Below, one piece after another: positions 28,363 to 36,834 of a DNA stretch of 64,000 nucleotides. A program made the translations under genes and the position numbers. The first letter of the stretch is position 1. Every line of letters begins with the position of its first letter. The notes under the pieces are model-generated. The model saw nothing but the letters and a program-made list of their open reading frames with translations. It did not search any database and was not told the DNA's origin. The stretch comes from Lampropedia puyangensis (GTDB lineage Bacteria > Pseudomonadota > Gammaproteobacteria > Burkholderiales > Burkholderiaceae_C), in contig NZ_STFG01000001.1 of assembly GCF_004833285.1 (NCBI RefSeq), positions 1 through 64,000 of the forward strand, in the 5' to 3' direction.

Positions 28363-28827
28363 ATGACCTCAATTCTTACCTCTTCCAAGCCGCTGAATGT
28401 GGCGTTTCGACTGGCATCGCGCCAGGTGGTGATGGCTGTGTTTCTGGCTGCTGCCGTGGGCAGTGCGGCCGCAGAGCAAACGGGGGGTGAGGCTGCAGCT
28501 AAAGCAGCCCCGGTTGTGTCTGAGAGGGTGGTATCGGGTCAGGCAACGCAGTCAGAAAAAGCAGCGTCCGTACAAGGGGCAGAGTTATTGCCAAAAGGCC
28601 AGCCTGAAGCCGAGCGCAGCCCTGTGCGCAGCTACCAACAAGATGCAGGCTCACGCATTGAAGAGTTGCGTGTGCATGGGCAAACTCGTGAGATCACGGT
28701 AACACCAGCCGGTACGATGCCCTCTTACGAGGTCGTTCCGGGGAGCAGCCGACACAATGCCATTAGCACGGGCCGCAGCAATGACGGCACCAATGGCCCT
28801 CGGCGCTGGAAAGTGGGTGAATTCTGA
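28363..28827 (+). CDS. Hypothetical exported protein, the usual polA neighbour in betaproteobacteria
   Basis: This 154-residue protein has an N-terminal signal-like hydrophobic stretch ending near AAAEQ, then an Ala/Glu-rich low-complexity segment. A compact conserved C-terminus (SRIEELRVHGQTREITVTP to GPRRWKVGEF) resembles small proteins found beside polA in other Burkholderiales. Its function is unknown. It is divergent from polA, with 147 bp between them. Confidence 0.65.
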   Translation: MTSILTSSKPLNVAFRLASRQVVMAVFLAAAVGSAAAEQTGGEAAAKAAPVVSERVVSGQATQSEKAASVQGAELLPKGQPEAERSPVRSYQQDAGSRIEELRVHGQTREITVTPAGTMPSYEVVPGSSRHNAISTGRSNDGTNGPRRWKVGEF

Positions 28828-28945
28828 GGCTTTTGGCACGGCGTGTGCCATTGCTCCAACGGGGCGACACAGCAAAGCGGCGCAAGCCGCTTTTTTCATG
28901 CCTGAATGATTGTGTTGCCAATGTGTATATGGATAAGCGTATTGC

Positions 28946-29028
28946 TTTAATTAACTGATTGGTGAAAACCCGCTGAATGATTTGAAATGTTTGCGTTGTA
29001 ATGCATTTAATTCACTGAAAGGTGAATT
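28946..29028. promoter_or_regulatory. Two operator-like inverted repeats, TTmAC-N6-GTGAA, 60 bp apart
   Basis: Copy 1 at 28951-28966 has arms TTAAC and GTGAA around six bases. Copy 2 at 29009-29028 has perfect seven-base arms AATTCAC / GTGAATT around TGAAAG. The start-to-start distance is 60 bp, near six helix turns, and copy 2 is 32 bp from the Bug gene start. The TetR-family protein at the end of the operon (33431) is the likely binder. Confidence 0.6.
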
Positions 29029-29060
29029 GAGCGATTGACCAAATACAACAGGAGACATTC

Positions 29061-30029
29061 ATGAAATTCGCATTGATGGCGGCATGGGCTGCGGCGCTAT
29101 GTGCAGCAACAAGCACTGTTCAGGCGCAAGACAACTACCCCAATAAACCGATTCGGGTGGTGGTGCCATTTGCTGCAGGCAGTACCACGGATCTGATCGC
29201 CAGAGCGATTGGGGACAAGGTTGGGCAGAGCCTCGGGCAGACCATGGTGATTGAGAACCGTGGAGGGGCCAGTGGCACGATTGGGCAGATGGCCGTTGCT
29301 GGGGCTCAGCCTGATGGCTACACCATCATGATCCACAGCTCATCGCACACGGTAAGCCCTTCAACCTTTGCTAAGCTGCCGTTTGATACGGAAAAAGATT
29401 TCATGGGCATCACGCCAATCGTGACATCGCCAAATGTGCTGGTGGTATCGCCGGATAAGGGCATGAAAACTCTTTCGGACTTGGTGGCCTACGGCAAGGC
29501 CCACCCGGGTCAATTGAACTTTGCTTCTGCTGGGCAAGGAAGTGCCACACACTTGAATGCAGAAAAATTCAAGCTGGCAGCTGGGTTGGATGCGCTCAAC
29601 ATTCCTTTCAAAGGCTCTGCTGAGGCGGTGGGCGAAGTGATGACCGGGCGTGTGGATTACTACTTCTCACCGATAGCTCCGGTTGTGGGGCATATCAAAG
29701 ATGGTCGTTTGTTGCCGTTGGCCGTGGGCTCTCCCAAGCGTGCCTCTGTGCTGCCTGATGTGCCTACAACGGCCGAGGCGGGGGTGCCAGGCTCTGAATT
29801 TGTCTTCTGGATCGGCATGCTGGCGCCAGCCGGAACACCTGAGCCGATTGTTCAGCGTTTGCACGATGAGGTGGTCAAAGCCGTTAATAACCCAGATGTG
29901 CAGATCCGATTCACAGCGCTTGGCGTGGAGCCCTGGACCTTGGAGCCCAAGGCCTTTGACCGCTACATCCACGACGAAATCCAAAGTTACTCAGCATTGG
30001 TCAAAGCCGCAGGCATTCCACTCAACTGA
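29061..30029 (+). CDS. Bug-type (TctC) tripartite tricarboxylate transporter binding protein
   Basis: This 322-residue periplasmic binding protein has a signal peptide (residues 1-22, cleavage after VQA) and the Bug-family landmarks PNKPIRVVVPFAAGSTTD, ENRGGASG, QPDGYT and AGQGSATHL. A GGAG ribosome-binding site precedes the ATG. It captures a small carboxylate-like or polar solute for a TctAB membrane carrier. No TctA or TctB gene lies nearby, which is common for the many orphan Bug proteins of Burkholderiales. As first gene of the operon it probably delivers the substrate for the following enzymes. Confidence 0.92.
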   Translation: MKFALMAAWAAALCAATSTVQAQDNYPNKPIRVVVPFAAGSTTDLIARAIGDKVGQSLGQTMVIENRGGASGTIGQMAVAGAQPDGYTIMIHSSSHTVSPSTFAKLPFDTEKDFMGITPIVTSPNVLVVSPDKGMKTLSDLVAYGKAHPGQLNFASAGQGSATHLNAEKFKLAAGLDALNIPFKGSAEAVGEVMTGRVDYYFSPIAPVVGHIKDGRLLPLAVGSPKRASVLPDVPTTAEAGVPGSEFVFWIGMLAPAGTPEPIVQRLHDEVVKAVNNPDVQIRFTALGVEPWTLEPKAFDRYIHDEIQSYSALVKAAGIPLN

Positions 30030-30100
30030 AGGGTGGGCTGATTGGCCGCACCTGTTTCTTTTTCCTTCTCTCTCCTACTCAACGTATAGCAAGAACCAAT

Positions 30101-31276
30101 ATGAGCACACAAAGACTTGGCCTCATCATGCACGGTGTCACTGGCCGCATGGGCATGAACCAACACCTGATTCGATCCATCGTAGCCATTCGTGCACAAG
30201 GTGGGGTGCTGCTGTCCAACGGCGACCGGGTAATGCCGGATCCCATCTTGGTGGGGCGTAATGCCGAGAAAATGGAAAAACTCGCTGCAGCGCACGGCAT
30301 TGAACGTTGGGGCACGGATTTGGATGCCGCTTTGGCCAACCCTGATGACACCGTGTTTTTTGATGCCGGAACGACGCAAATGCGTCCACAGTTATTGGCC
30401 AAAGCCATCCGTGCTGGCAAGCATGTGTATTGCGAAAAGCCGATTGCTACCAACCTCAATGAAGCTGTGGAAATTGCCCGTTTGGCAGAACAAGCGCGCA
30501 AAGACAGCGGTTTGAAAAGTGGTGCAGTGCAGGACAAATTGTTTCTGCCAGGCCTGCGCAAACTCGATATGCTGCGCCGCGCTGGTTTTTTTGGACAAAT
30601 GCTCAGCGTCCGCTTGGAGTTTGGCTATTGGGTGTTTGAAGGCGACTTACAGCCTATCCAACGGCCTAGCTGGAATTACCGCAGTGAAGATGGTGGCGGC
30701 ATGATCTTGGACATGATGTGCCATTGGCGCTATGTGCTCGATAACCTGTTTGGGCAAGTGCAATCTATCTCGTGCTTGGGTGCGACGCACATTCCCAAGC
30801 GCTGGGATGAGGCAGGCAAAGAATATGTGGCAACCGCAGACGATGCTGCATACGCAACAGCAGAACTCAAAGGCCACAACGGCGAGCACGTGATTGCGCA
30901 AATGAATATGAGCTGGGCCACACGTGTGCGCCGCGATGACTTGGTGACCTTTCATGTAGATGGCACGCATGGCTCTGCCGTGGCCGGTTTGCAGGAATGC
31001 CGTGCACAGTCCCGTGTGGCTACGCCACGCCCGGTCTGGAATCCTGACGTCAAGCAGACCATGAATTTCAATGACCAGTGGCAAGAAATTCCTGACACCG
31101 ACACCTACGACAACGGTTTCAAAATCCAGTGGGAACACTTCATCCGTCACATTGTGGAAGACGCACCGTATCGCTGGACTTTGCCTGAAGGCGCCAAGGG
31201 CGTGCAATTGGTGGAAGCGGCACTGCAATCTTGGAAAGAACGCCGCTGGATTGATGTTCCTGAGCTCAAAGTCTAA
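30101..31276 (+). CDS. Gfo/Idh/MocA-family NAD(P)-dependent oxidoreductase
   Basis: This 391-residue dehydrogenase has an N-terminal Rossmann region (GLIMHGVTGRMGMNQHLIRS) and the family motif VYCEKPIATN around residue 112, whose EKP lysine is the usual catalytic Lys. The C-terminal alpha/beta domain holds substrate residues (for example GGGMILDMMCHWRYVLD). Members oxidise or reduce sugars, inositols or sugar acids. It lies 71 bp after the binding protein and 9 bp before the DUF993 gene, so it probably catalyses the first oxidation in this pathway. Confidence 0.88.
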   Translation: MSTQRLGLIMHGVTGRMGMNQHLIRSIVAIRAQGGVLLSNGDRVMPDPILVGRNAEKMEKLAAAHGIERWGTDLDAALANPDDTVFFDAGTTQMRPQLLAKAIRAGKHVYCEKPIATNLNEAVEIARLAEQARKDSGLKSGAVQDKLFLPGLRKLDMLRRAGFFGQMLSVRLEFGYWVFEGDLQPIQRPSWNYRSEDGGGMILDMMCHWRYVLDNLFGQVQSISCLGATHIPKRWDEAGKEYVATADDAAYATAELKGHNGEHVIAQMNMSWATRVRRDDLVTFHVDGTHGSAVAGLQECRAQSRVATPRPVWNPDVKQTMNFNDQWQEIPDTDTYDNGFKIQWEHFIRHIVEDAPYRWTLPEGAKGVQLVEAALQSWKERRWIDVPELKV

Positions 31277-31285
31277 GAGGCCGAT

Positions 31286-32476
31286 ATGACCCACAGCATT
31301 GTTTTACCTACGGCTGATCGCAGCCTGCAAACCTACACCGTCAGCGGCACGCCCTTGAACGCCAAGCCTGCGGCAGGTGCATTTAATCGCATCGCATACT
31401 CGGCTGCCCATGTGGTGGCTGATCCGCTGGCCTTGAACGATCCATGGTTGAGCAGTGCTGTGGATTGGGACAAAACCATTGCCTACCGCCAATACCTGTG
31501 GTCATTGGGGCTGGGGGTGGCCGAAGCAATGGACACGGCTCAGCGTGGCATGGGGCTGGATTGGCCTACCTCACTGGAACTGATCAGGCGCAGCCTTGAT
31601 GCGGCCAAGGACGTTCCCGGTGCCATGGTGGCCTCGGGTTGTGGCACAGACCATTTGGATCTGGACCGCGTCACCAGCGTTGACGAGGTCATTGCGGCCT
31701 ACGACTTGCAAATGGAGGCGATAGAAGCCTTGGGGGGCAAACTGATCGTCATGGCCAGTCGTGCTTTGGCGCGTGTTGCCAAAGGGCCCCGAGACTATGT
31801 ACGCGTGTATGACCATATTCTGAGCCAGGCTGCTCAGCCTGTGGTGCTGCATTGGTTGGGCGATATGTTCGACCCGGCCTTGGCGGGGTACTGGGGGCGT
31901 GCGCAAGTTGATGAGGCCATGGATGTGGCATTGGATGTGATTGCTGCACACGTAGACAAGGTTGATGGCATCAAAATTTCTTTGCTTGATAAAGACAAAG
32001 AAATTGCCATGCGCAGACGCCTGCCCGCGGGCGTACGCATGTATACGGGTGATGACTTCAACTATGCCGAGTTGATTGCAGGAGATGGTTTTGGCGATGA
32101 AGCCAACCACGGCAAAAGCGATGCCCTGCTTGGTATTTTTGACGCTATTGCGCCCGCTGCCAGCCAAGCCTTGCAAGCCTTAGCGCAAGGCGATCAGGCG
32201 CGATTCCATGCCATCTTGGCACCCACTGTGCCGCTGTCCCGCCATATCTTTCAAGCGCCTACGCGTTTTTACAAAACTGGGGTGGTGTTTATGGCTTGGC
32301 TCAACGGGCACCAAGACCACTTTGCCATGGTCGGCGGGCAACAAAGTGCGCGCTCGTTGCAGCACTTTGCTGAGTTGTTCCGCCTGGCAGACCAGGCTCA
32401 GGTCTTGGTCAAGCCTGATCTTGCGGTTCAGCGCATGCGAACTTTGATGGCCATGCACGGCATCACTTCCGTATAA
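31286..32476 (+). CDS. DUF993 family, DapA-like aldolase/lyase
   Basis: This 396-residue protein is of the DUF993 family, distant relatives of dihydrodipicolinate synthase. The candidate Schiff-base lysine is Lys230 in DGIKISLLDKD, matching GIK in DapA, and MYTGDDFNYAEL resembles the DapA SGDD region. I infer a class I aldolase, dehydratase or hydratase acting on a keto sugar or sugar acid. It sits tightly between the Gfo/Idh/MocA gene (9 bp) and the TIM-barrel gene (13 bp). No member function is known to me with confidence. Confidence 0.8.
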   Translation: MTHSIVLPTADRSLQTYTVSGTPLNAKPAAGAFNRIAYSAAHVVADPLALNDPWLSSAVDWDKTIAYRQYLWSLGLGVAEAMDTAQRGMGLDWPTSLELIRRSLDAAKDVPGAMVASGCGTDHLDLDRVTSVDEVIAAYDLQMEAIEALGGKLIVMASRALARVAKGPRDYVRVYDHILSQAAQPVVLHWLGDMFDPALAGYWGRAQVDEAMDVALDVIAAHVDKVDGIKISLLDKDKEIAMRRRLPAGVRMYTGDDFNYAELIAGDGFGDEANHGKSDALLGIFDAIAPAASQALQALAQGDQARFHAILAPTVPLSRHIFQAPTRFYKTGVVFMAWLNGHQDHFAMVGGQQSARSLQHFAELFRLADQAQVLVKPDLAVQRMRTLMAMHGITSV

Positions 32477-32489
32477 AGGTGGGGCAGCG

Positions 32490-33368
32490 ATGCGTGATTT
32501 TTCTCAAGACATTGACTGGCTGTCGATCAACACCGCCACCATACGCAAACAGCATGGGCAAGAGGTTGCGCTGAACACTTTGCTGGATCAATGCGCCAGC
32601 GCAGGTATTCGCGCTGTCAGCCCGTGGCGAGACCAAGTGGCTGCTGTCGGATTGAACTCCATTGCTGCACAAATTCGTGCGCATGGCATGGCCTTGTCTG
32701 GCTATTGCCGTGGCGGGTTCTTCCCTGCTGCTGATGCCGCTGGACTGCGTGCGGCGCTAGACGATAACCGCCGCGCGATTGATGAAGCCAAGATTTTGGA
32801 TGCGCCTTGCCTGGTTATGGTGGTTGGAGCGTTACCTGGAGCATTGGATGGGCAGGCCCATTACCACGACATTGCCAGAGCCCGACAAGAGGTATTGGAT
32901 GGGCTGGCCGCTTCGCTTGAGTATGCGCGCGAGGTAGGCATGCCACTGGCGATTGAGCCTTTGCACCCCATGCAAGCTGCAGATCGTGCCTGCATCAACA
33001 CCTTGGAGCATGCGCTGGATATGTGCGATGCCTTGGATCCTGATGCTACCGGTGCATTGGGGGTGGCATTGGATGTTTATCATGTTTGGTGGGATCCCAA
33101 ACTGCAACAGCAAATCGTACGTGCAGGTGCCAAGCGCTTGCTCGCCTACCATGTGTGCGACTGGCTTACGCCCACCCGCGACCTCCTGTTGGACAGAGGT
33201 ATGATGGGCGACGGAGTGGTGGAGCTCAAGAAAATACGCCAATGGGTTGAGGCCGCAGGGTTTAGAGGCTACAGCGAAGTAGAGATTTTTTCTGAGCGCA
33301 ATTGGTGGCAATGCAGTGGTGAGCAGACCTTGCAGGTATGTAAGCAGCGCCACCAAACCGTGGTCTAG
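32490..33368 (+). CDS. Sugar phosphate isomerase/epimerase family TIM-barrel protein
   Basis: This 292-residue xylose-isomerase-like TIM barrel has metal-site residues of the family in AIEPLHPM (Glu), VALDVYHVWWDP (Asp, His), YHVCDW (His) and GYSEVEIFS (Glu). Relatives include IolE/IolI, hydroxypyruvate isomerase and 3-keto-sugar epimerases. In this operon it would isomerise, epimerise or dehydrate the keto product of the dehydrogenase before cleavage. It ends 62 bp before the TetR gene. Confidence 0.87.
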   Translation: MRDFSQDIDWLSINTATIRKQHGQEVALNTLLDQCASAGIRAVSPWRDQVAAVGLNSIAAQIRAHGMALSGYCRGGFFPAADAAGLRAALDDNRRAIDEAKILDAPCLVMVVGALPGALDGQAHYHDIARARQEVLDGLAASLEYAREVGMPLAIEPLHPMQAADRACINTLEHALDMCDALDPDATGALGVALDVYHVWWDPKLQQQIVRAGAKRLLAYHVCDWLTPTRDLLLDRGMMGDGVVELKKIRQWVEAAGFRGYSEVEIFSERNWWQCSGEQTLQVCKQRHQTVV

Positions 33369-33430
33369 CTGTGCAGCAACAAGGGGTTGTGCGCAGGCGG
33401 CCTATACATACCTAGAAAAGAGAGAAATTG

Positions 33431-34078
33431 GTGAGCAAGCTGCGCAAATCCAGTATTGAGGACAAACAACGTGACGCCGAACGTTCGCGCAACACCATCT
33501 TGGTGGCAGCCAAGCAAGAATTTGCACTGGCCGGATTCGATGGTGCGCGAATCGACCGGATTGCCGAGCGGGCAGCGCTGAACAAGCGTTTGATTTACTA
33601 CTATTTCACCGACAAAGAAGCGTTGTTCCAAGCCGTGCTGGAGGAAGCTTATGCCGACATTCGCCAGGCAGAACAAGCCCTGGAGTTGGCCAGCATGCAG
33701 CCCCCGCAGGCCATTGCCAAGCTGGTCGAATTCACTTGGCATTACTACTTAGCCAACCCTGAGTTTCTCAGCATTCTCAACAGTGCCAACCTGCACAAAG
33801 GCCGCCATCTTGAAGAAGAGGGGCGCGTCAAACGCTTGAACTCCCCCTTAATGCAACTGCTGCGCGAGGTGTTGCACAAAGGGCAGCAGCAAGGCGCTTT
33901 CCGTGCCGATGCCGATCCCATTCAGCTCTACATCACCATTGCAGGCATGGCCTATTTTTATTTAGCCAACAACTACACGCTCTCTGCAGTGTTCGGCGCA
34001 GACCTCAGTACCACCCATGCGCAGGATGAGCGCTTGGTACATATGTGCGATGTGGTATTGGGTTACTTAAAGGTCTGA
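33431..34078 (+). CDS. TetR-family transcriptional regulator
   Basis: This is a regulator of about 215 residues. The N-terminal helix-turn-helix spans FALAGFDGARIDRIAERAALNKRLIYYYFTDKEALF, and a helical ligand and dimer domain follows. The start is GTG at 33431 or the TTG immediately before it. A GAGAG sequence lies upstream. The gene closes the catabolic operon, so autoregulated control through the inverted repeats at 28946-29028 is likely. It is convergent with the ABC exporter. Confidence 0.85.
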   Translation: MSKLRKSSIEDKQRDAERSRNTILVAAKQEFALAGFDGARIDRIAERAALNKRLIYYYFTDKEALFQAVLEEAYADIRQAEQALELASMQPPQAIAKLVEFTWHYYLANPEFLSILNSANLHKGRHLEEEGRVKRLNSPLMQLLREVLHKGQQQGAFRADADPIQLYITIAGMAYFYLANNYTLSAVFGADLSTTHAQDERLVHMCDVVLGYLKV

Positions 34079-34112
34079 ATGGTGCAGCGCAGAGGCACTG
34101 CGCCCCGCTTGC

Positions 34113-35948
34113 TCAAACGTGTTCTTGGCCCAAGAATCCTCCGCTTTGGTGTTGCCACAAGCGTGCGTACACGCCGTTTTGTGCCAGCAGCTCTTGGTGG
34201 CTGCCTTGTTCGATGATCTGGCCTTTGTCCATCACGATGAGGCGATCCATCGCCGCAATGGTGGAGAGGCGGTGTGCAATCGCAATCACGGTTTTGCCTT
34301 CCATCATGGTGTTGAGGCTGTCTTGAATCGCCACTTCCACTTCTGAATCCAAGGCGCTGGTGGCTTCATCGAGCAGCAAAATCGGGGCGTTTTTCAGCAT
34401 CACGCGGGCAATGGCAATGCGCTGGCGCTGCCCGCCGGAGAGCTTTACGCCGCGCTCGCCCACCATGGTGTCTAAACCGCTGCGGCCTTCAGGGTCCGTC
34501 AGTTCTTCGATAAAGGGCAGGGCTTGCGCGCGCTCTGCTGCTTGGCGAATCTCCGCCTCTGTCGCATCGGGTTTGCCGTAGGCAATGTTGTCGCGGATGG
34601 AGCGGTGCAGCAAAGACGTATCTTGCGTCACCATGCCAATGGCTTGGCGCACGCTGTCTTGCGTGACGGTGCGAATATCCTGCCCATCAATGCGAATGGT
34701 GCCGCTGTCCACATCGTAAAAACGCAGCAGCAGGTTAACCAAGGTCGACTTGCCCGCACCGGAGCGGCCGACAAGGCCAATTTTTTCGCCCGGTTTGACG
34801 TTCAAGTTCAAGCCATCCAGCACGGTTTTCTCGTGGTTGTAGGTAAAGCCCACTTGCTCAAACGCAATCGCCCCTTGTGTGACTTGCAGGGCAGGGGCGC
34901 CTGCTGCATCTTGCACTTGCGCGCGCTTGGTTAGTGTTGCAATGCCATCTTGCACCGTGCCAATGTTTTCAAACAGCATGGCCATTTGCCACATAATCCA
35001 GTGCGACATGCCGTTGACCCGCAATGCCATCGCAATCACCGCTGCGACCGCGCCTGTGCCAATTTCTTGGCCGTGCCACAGCGCCAAACTCCAGCCACCG
35101 GCGGCCATAATCAAAGCCACCACCAGTATTTGGTTGACGACCTCAAACTGGCTGATGAGCCGCATCTGGCGGTAGCCGGTTTCCATGAAATCGGCCATCG
35201 CCGCGCGGGCAAAATGTGCCTCGCGTTTGGTGTGGGCAAACAGCTTTACGGTAGTGATGTTGGTATAGGCATCGGTCACGCGGCCCGTCATCGAAGAACG
35301 TGCATGCGCCTGCTCTTTGCCCACCCGCCCCAAGCGCGGTACAAAGTACGCCATGGCTGCGCTATACAACACAATCCAGCCAATAAAGGGCAGCATCAAG
35401 CGCCAATCAAAACTCGCCGCCAGCGCCATGATGGTGATGAAATACACCCCAATGCCCAGCACAATCTCGGCAAACGTCATCAGCACTTCGCGCACCGCCA
35501 AGGCCGTTTGCATCACCTTGGTGGTAACGCGGCCCGCAAACTCATCGGCAAAAAAGGCCATGCTTTGGCGCAGCATCAAGCGGTGGAAATTCCAGCGCAG
35601 GCGCAGCGGCAGGTTGATCGCCAGCGTTTGGTGCTGCACCAAAGTGCGCAGCGCCACCAGCACAATGCTTAGCAGCATCACGGTGGCAATGCCCCAAAGC
35701 ACGCGGCGTTCATGGGCTGTGGCCTCACCGCCCACTTGCCAGGCGCTGAGCAAATCCACCACTTGGCCTAAAAAGGCAAACAGCCACGCCTCGTAAATGG
35801 ACACGCTGGCGCTGAGCACGGCCAGCAAAGCCACATAGCCGCGCGCACCGCGTGTACTCGCCCAAATAAATGAAAACAGCCTCGTCGGCGGGAGCTGTGG
35901 TTCTTGCGTGGGGAAGGGGGGAAGTCGTCGTTCAAACCAGCGAAGCAC
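34113..35948 (-). CDS. ABC exporter, fused permease and ATPase (MsbA-like)
   Basis: This 611-residue half-transporter has an N-terminal six-helix membrane domain (residues about 25-330) and a C-terminal ATPase with Walker A (GRSGAGKST), signature (LSGGQRQR), Walker B (ILLLDEATSALD) and the switch His (AHRLST). It works as a homodimer exporting lipids, peptides or drugs. It stands alone on the minus strand. The nucleotide-binding domain looks complete, and the substrate cannot be inferred. Confidence 0.9.
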   Translation of the reverse strand: MLRWFERRLPPFPTQEPQLPPTRLFSFIWASTRGARGYVALLAVLSASVSIYEAWLFAFLGQVVDLLSAWQVGGEATAHERRVLWGIATVMLLSIVLVALRTLVQHQTLAINLPLRLRWNFHRLMLRQSMAFFADEFAGRVTTKVMQTALAVREVLMTFAEIVLGIGVYFITIMALAASFDWRLMLPFIGWIVLYSAAMAYFVPRLGRVGKEQAHARSSMTGRVTDAYTNITTVKLFAHTKREAHFARAAMADFMETGYRQMRLISQFEVVNQILVVALIMAAGGWSLALWHGQEIGTGAVAAVIAMALRVNGMSHWIMWQMAMLFENIGTVQDGIATLTKRAQVQDAAGAPALQVTQGAIAFEQVGFTYNHEKTVLDGLNLNVKPGEKIGLVGRSGAGKSTLVNLLLRFYDVDSGTIRIDGQDIRTVTQDSVRQAIGMVTQDTSLLHRSIRDNIAYGKPDATEAEIRQAAERAQALPFIEELTDPEGRSGLDTMVGERGVKLSGGQRQRIAIARVMLKNAPILLLDEATSALDSEVEVAIQDSLNTMMEGKTVIAIAHRLSTIAAMDRLIVMDKGQIIEQGSHQELLAQNGVYARLWQHQSGGFLGQEHV

Positions 35949-36256
35949 AAAGCCTCCAAATCAATAACCAATAGCGTACAAAACGCAAAATCCACTAATA
36001 AAGCACAAACAGCGCAGCCATCATGCGGCAGTCGCACCAGAGTCGCGATGTCGTCACGCACCAAAGCACAGAGCAGGCATACGTACTCTCCCATGCGTAG
36101 TGGGGGCGCCTATTTCAGCGCAGGCGTTTAAGCGCGCAAAAGTACCATTATCGTCGGATGTGCTGTTACAGGTTGGTGCATGCATTGGCATGCCCACAGT
36201 TGTATGGGTCCAAATTTTGATGGTGCATTATTCACTCCTGAATAGAGGGTGGCGCT
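35949..36256. other. Intergenic stretch upstream of the ABC exporter and IS481 remnant
   Basis: About 308 bp contain no supported gene. The side toward 35948 should hold the exporter promoter. The side near 36160-36256 is probably the leftover upstream end of the IS481-type element, but no terminal repeat could be delimited. Confidence 0.35.
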
Positions 36257-36795
36257 ATGGGACAAGTTCTACACGCAAGCGCCATGACGACAGAGGCAGT
36301 TCGCCGAGCGATACAAAATAGTCAAGAGAGCCTAAGAGCGCTTGCCAAGCGCTACAGCATCTATCCAAAGACCGTTGCCAAGTGGAAGAGGCCGCTATCG
36401 TGGCCTTTCGCAAACATACGTTGCTACCCCTTGATGATTGTCTTTATGCGCTGCAGCCAACGGTTCCAAGCTTGACTCGTTCATCCCTGCACCGCTGCCT
36501 GCAGCGTCACTCGATTTCAAGATTGCCTGAAGTTGAGGGCAGCAAGCCGATCAAGAAGAAGTTCAAAAGTTATCCGATTGGCTACTTTCACATCGACATT
36601 GCAGAGGTACAAACGGCTCAAGGCAGGCTTTACCTCTTTGTGGCAATCGATAGAACCTCCAAGTTTGCATTCACTGAACTGCACCCCAAAGCCGGCAAAC
36701 TGATATTACGACGATCACGCTCAGCTGCGACAACACCTGGCGAGCCAGATCGATTCAAGATAGGCCTGACCCATCAAATACCGGGACTAAACACT
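36257..36795 (+). pseudogene. IS481-type transposase remnant
   Basis: The start matches an IS481-family transposase (MGQVLHASAMTTEAVRRAIQ, then SLRALAKRYSIYPKTVAKWK) in one frame. After a small deletion near 36395 the protein continues in another frame (VAFRKHTLLPLDDCLYALQP, YPIGYFHIDIAEVQTAQGRL, AIDRTSKFAFTELHPKAGK). It then jumps straight to the family's last residues (DRFKIGLTHQIPGLNT). Most of the catalytic core after the first DDE aspartate is missing, along with roughly 150 codons. It is dead, and it abuts the 3' end of the nuclease gene. Confidence 0.82.
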
Positions 36796-36834
36796 CTAAT
36801 GCCAGTCCCGCCCTATTCGCCATCGCAGAAAGCT

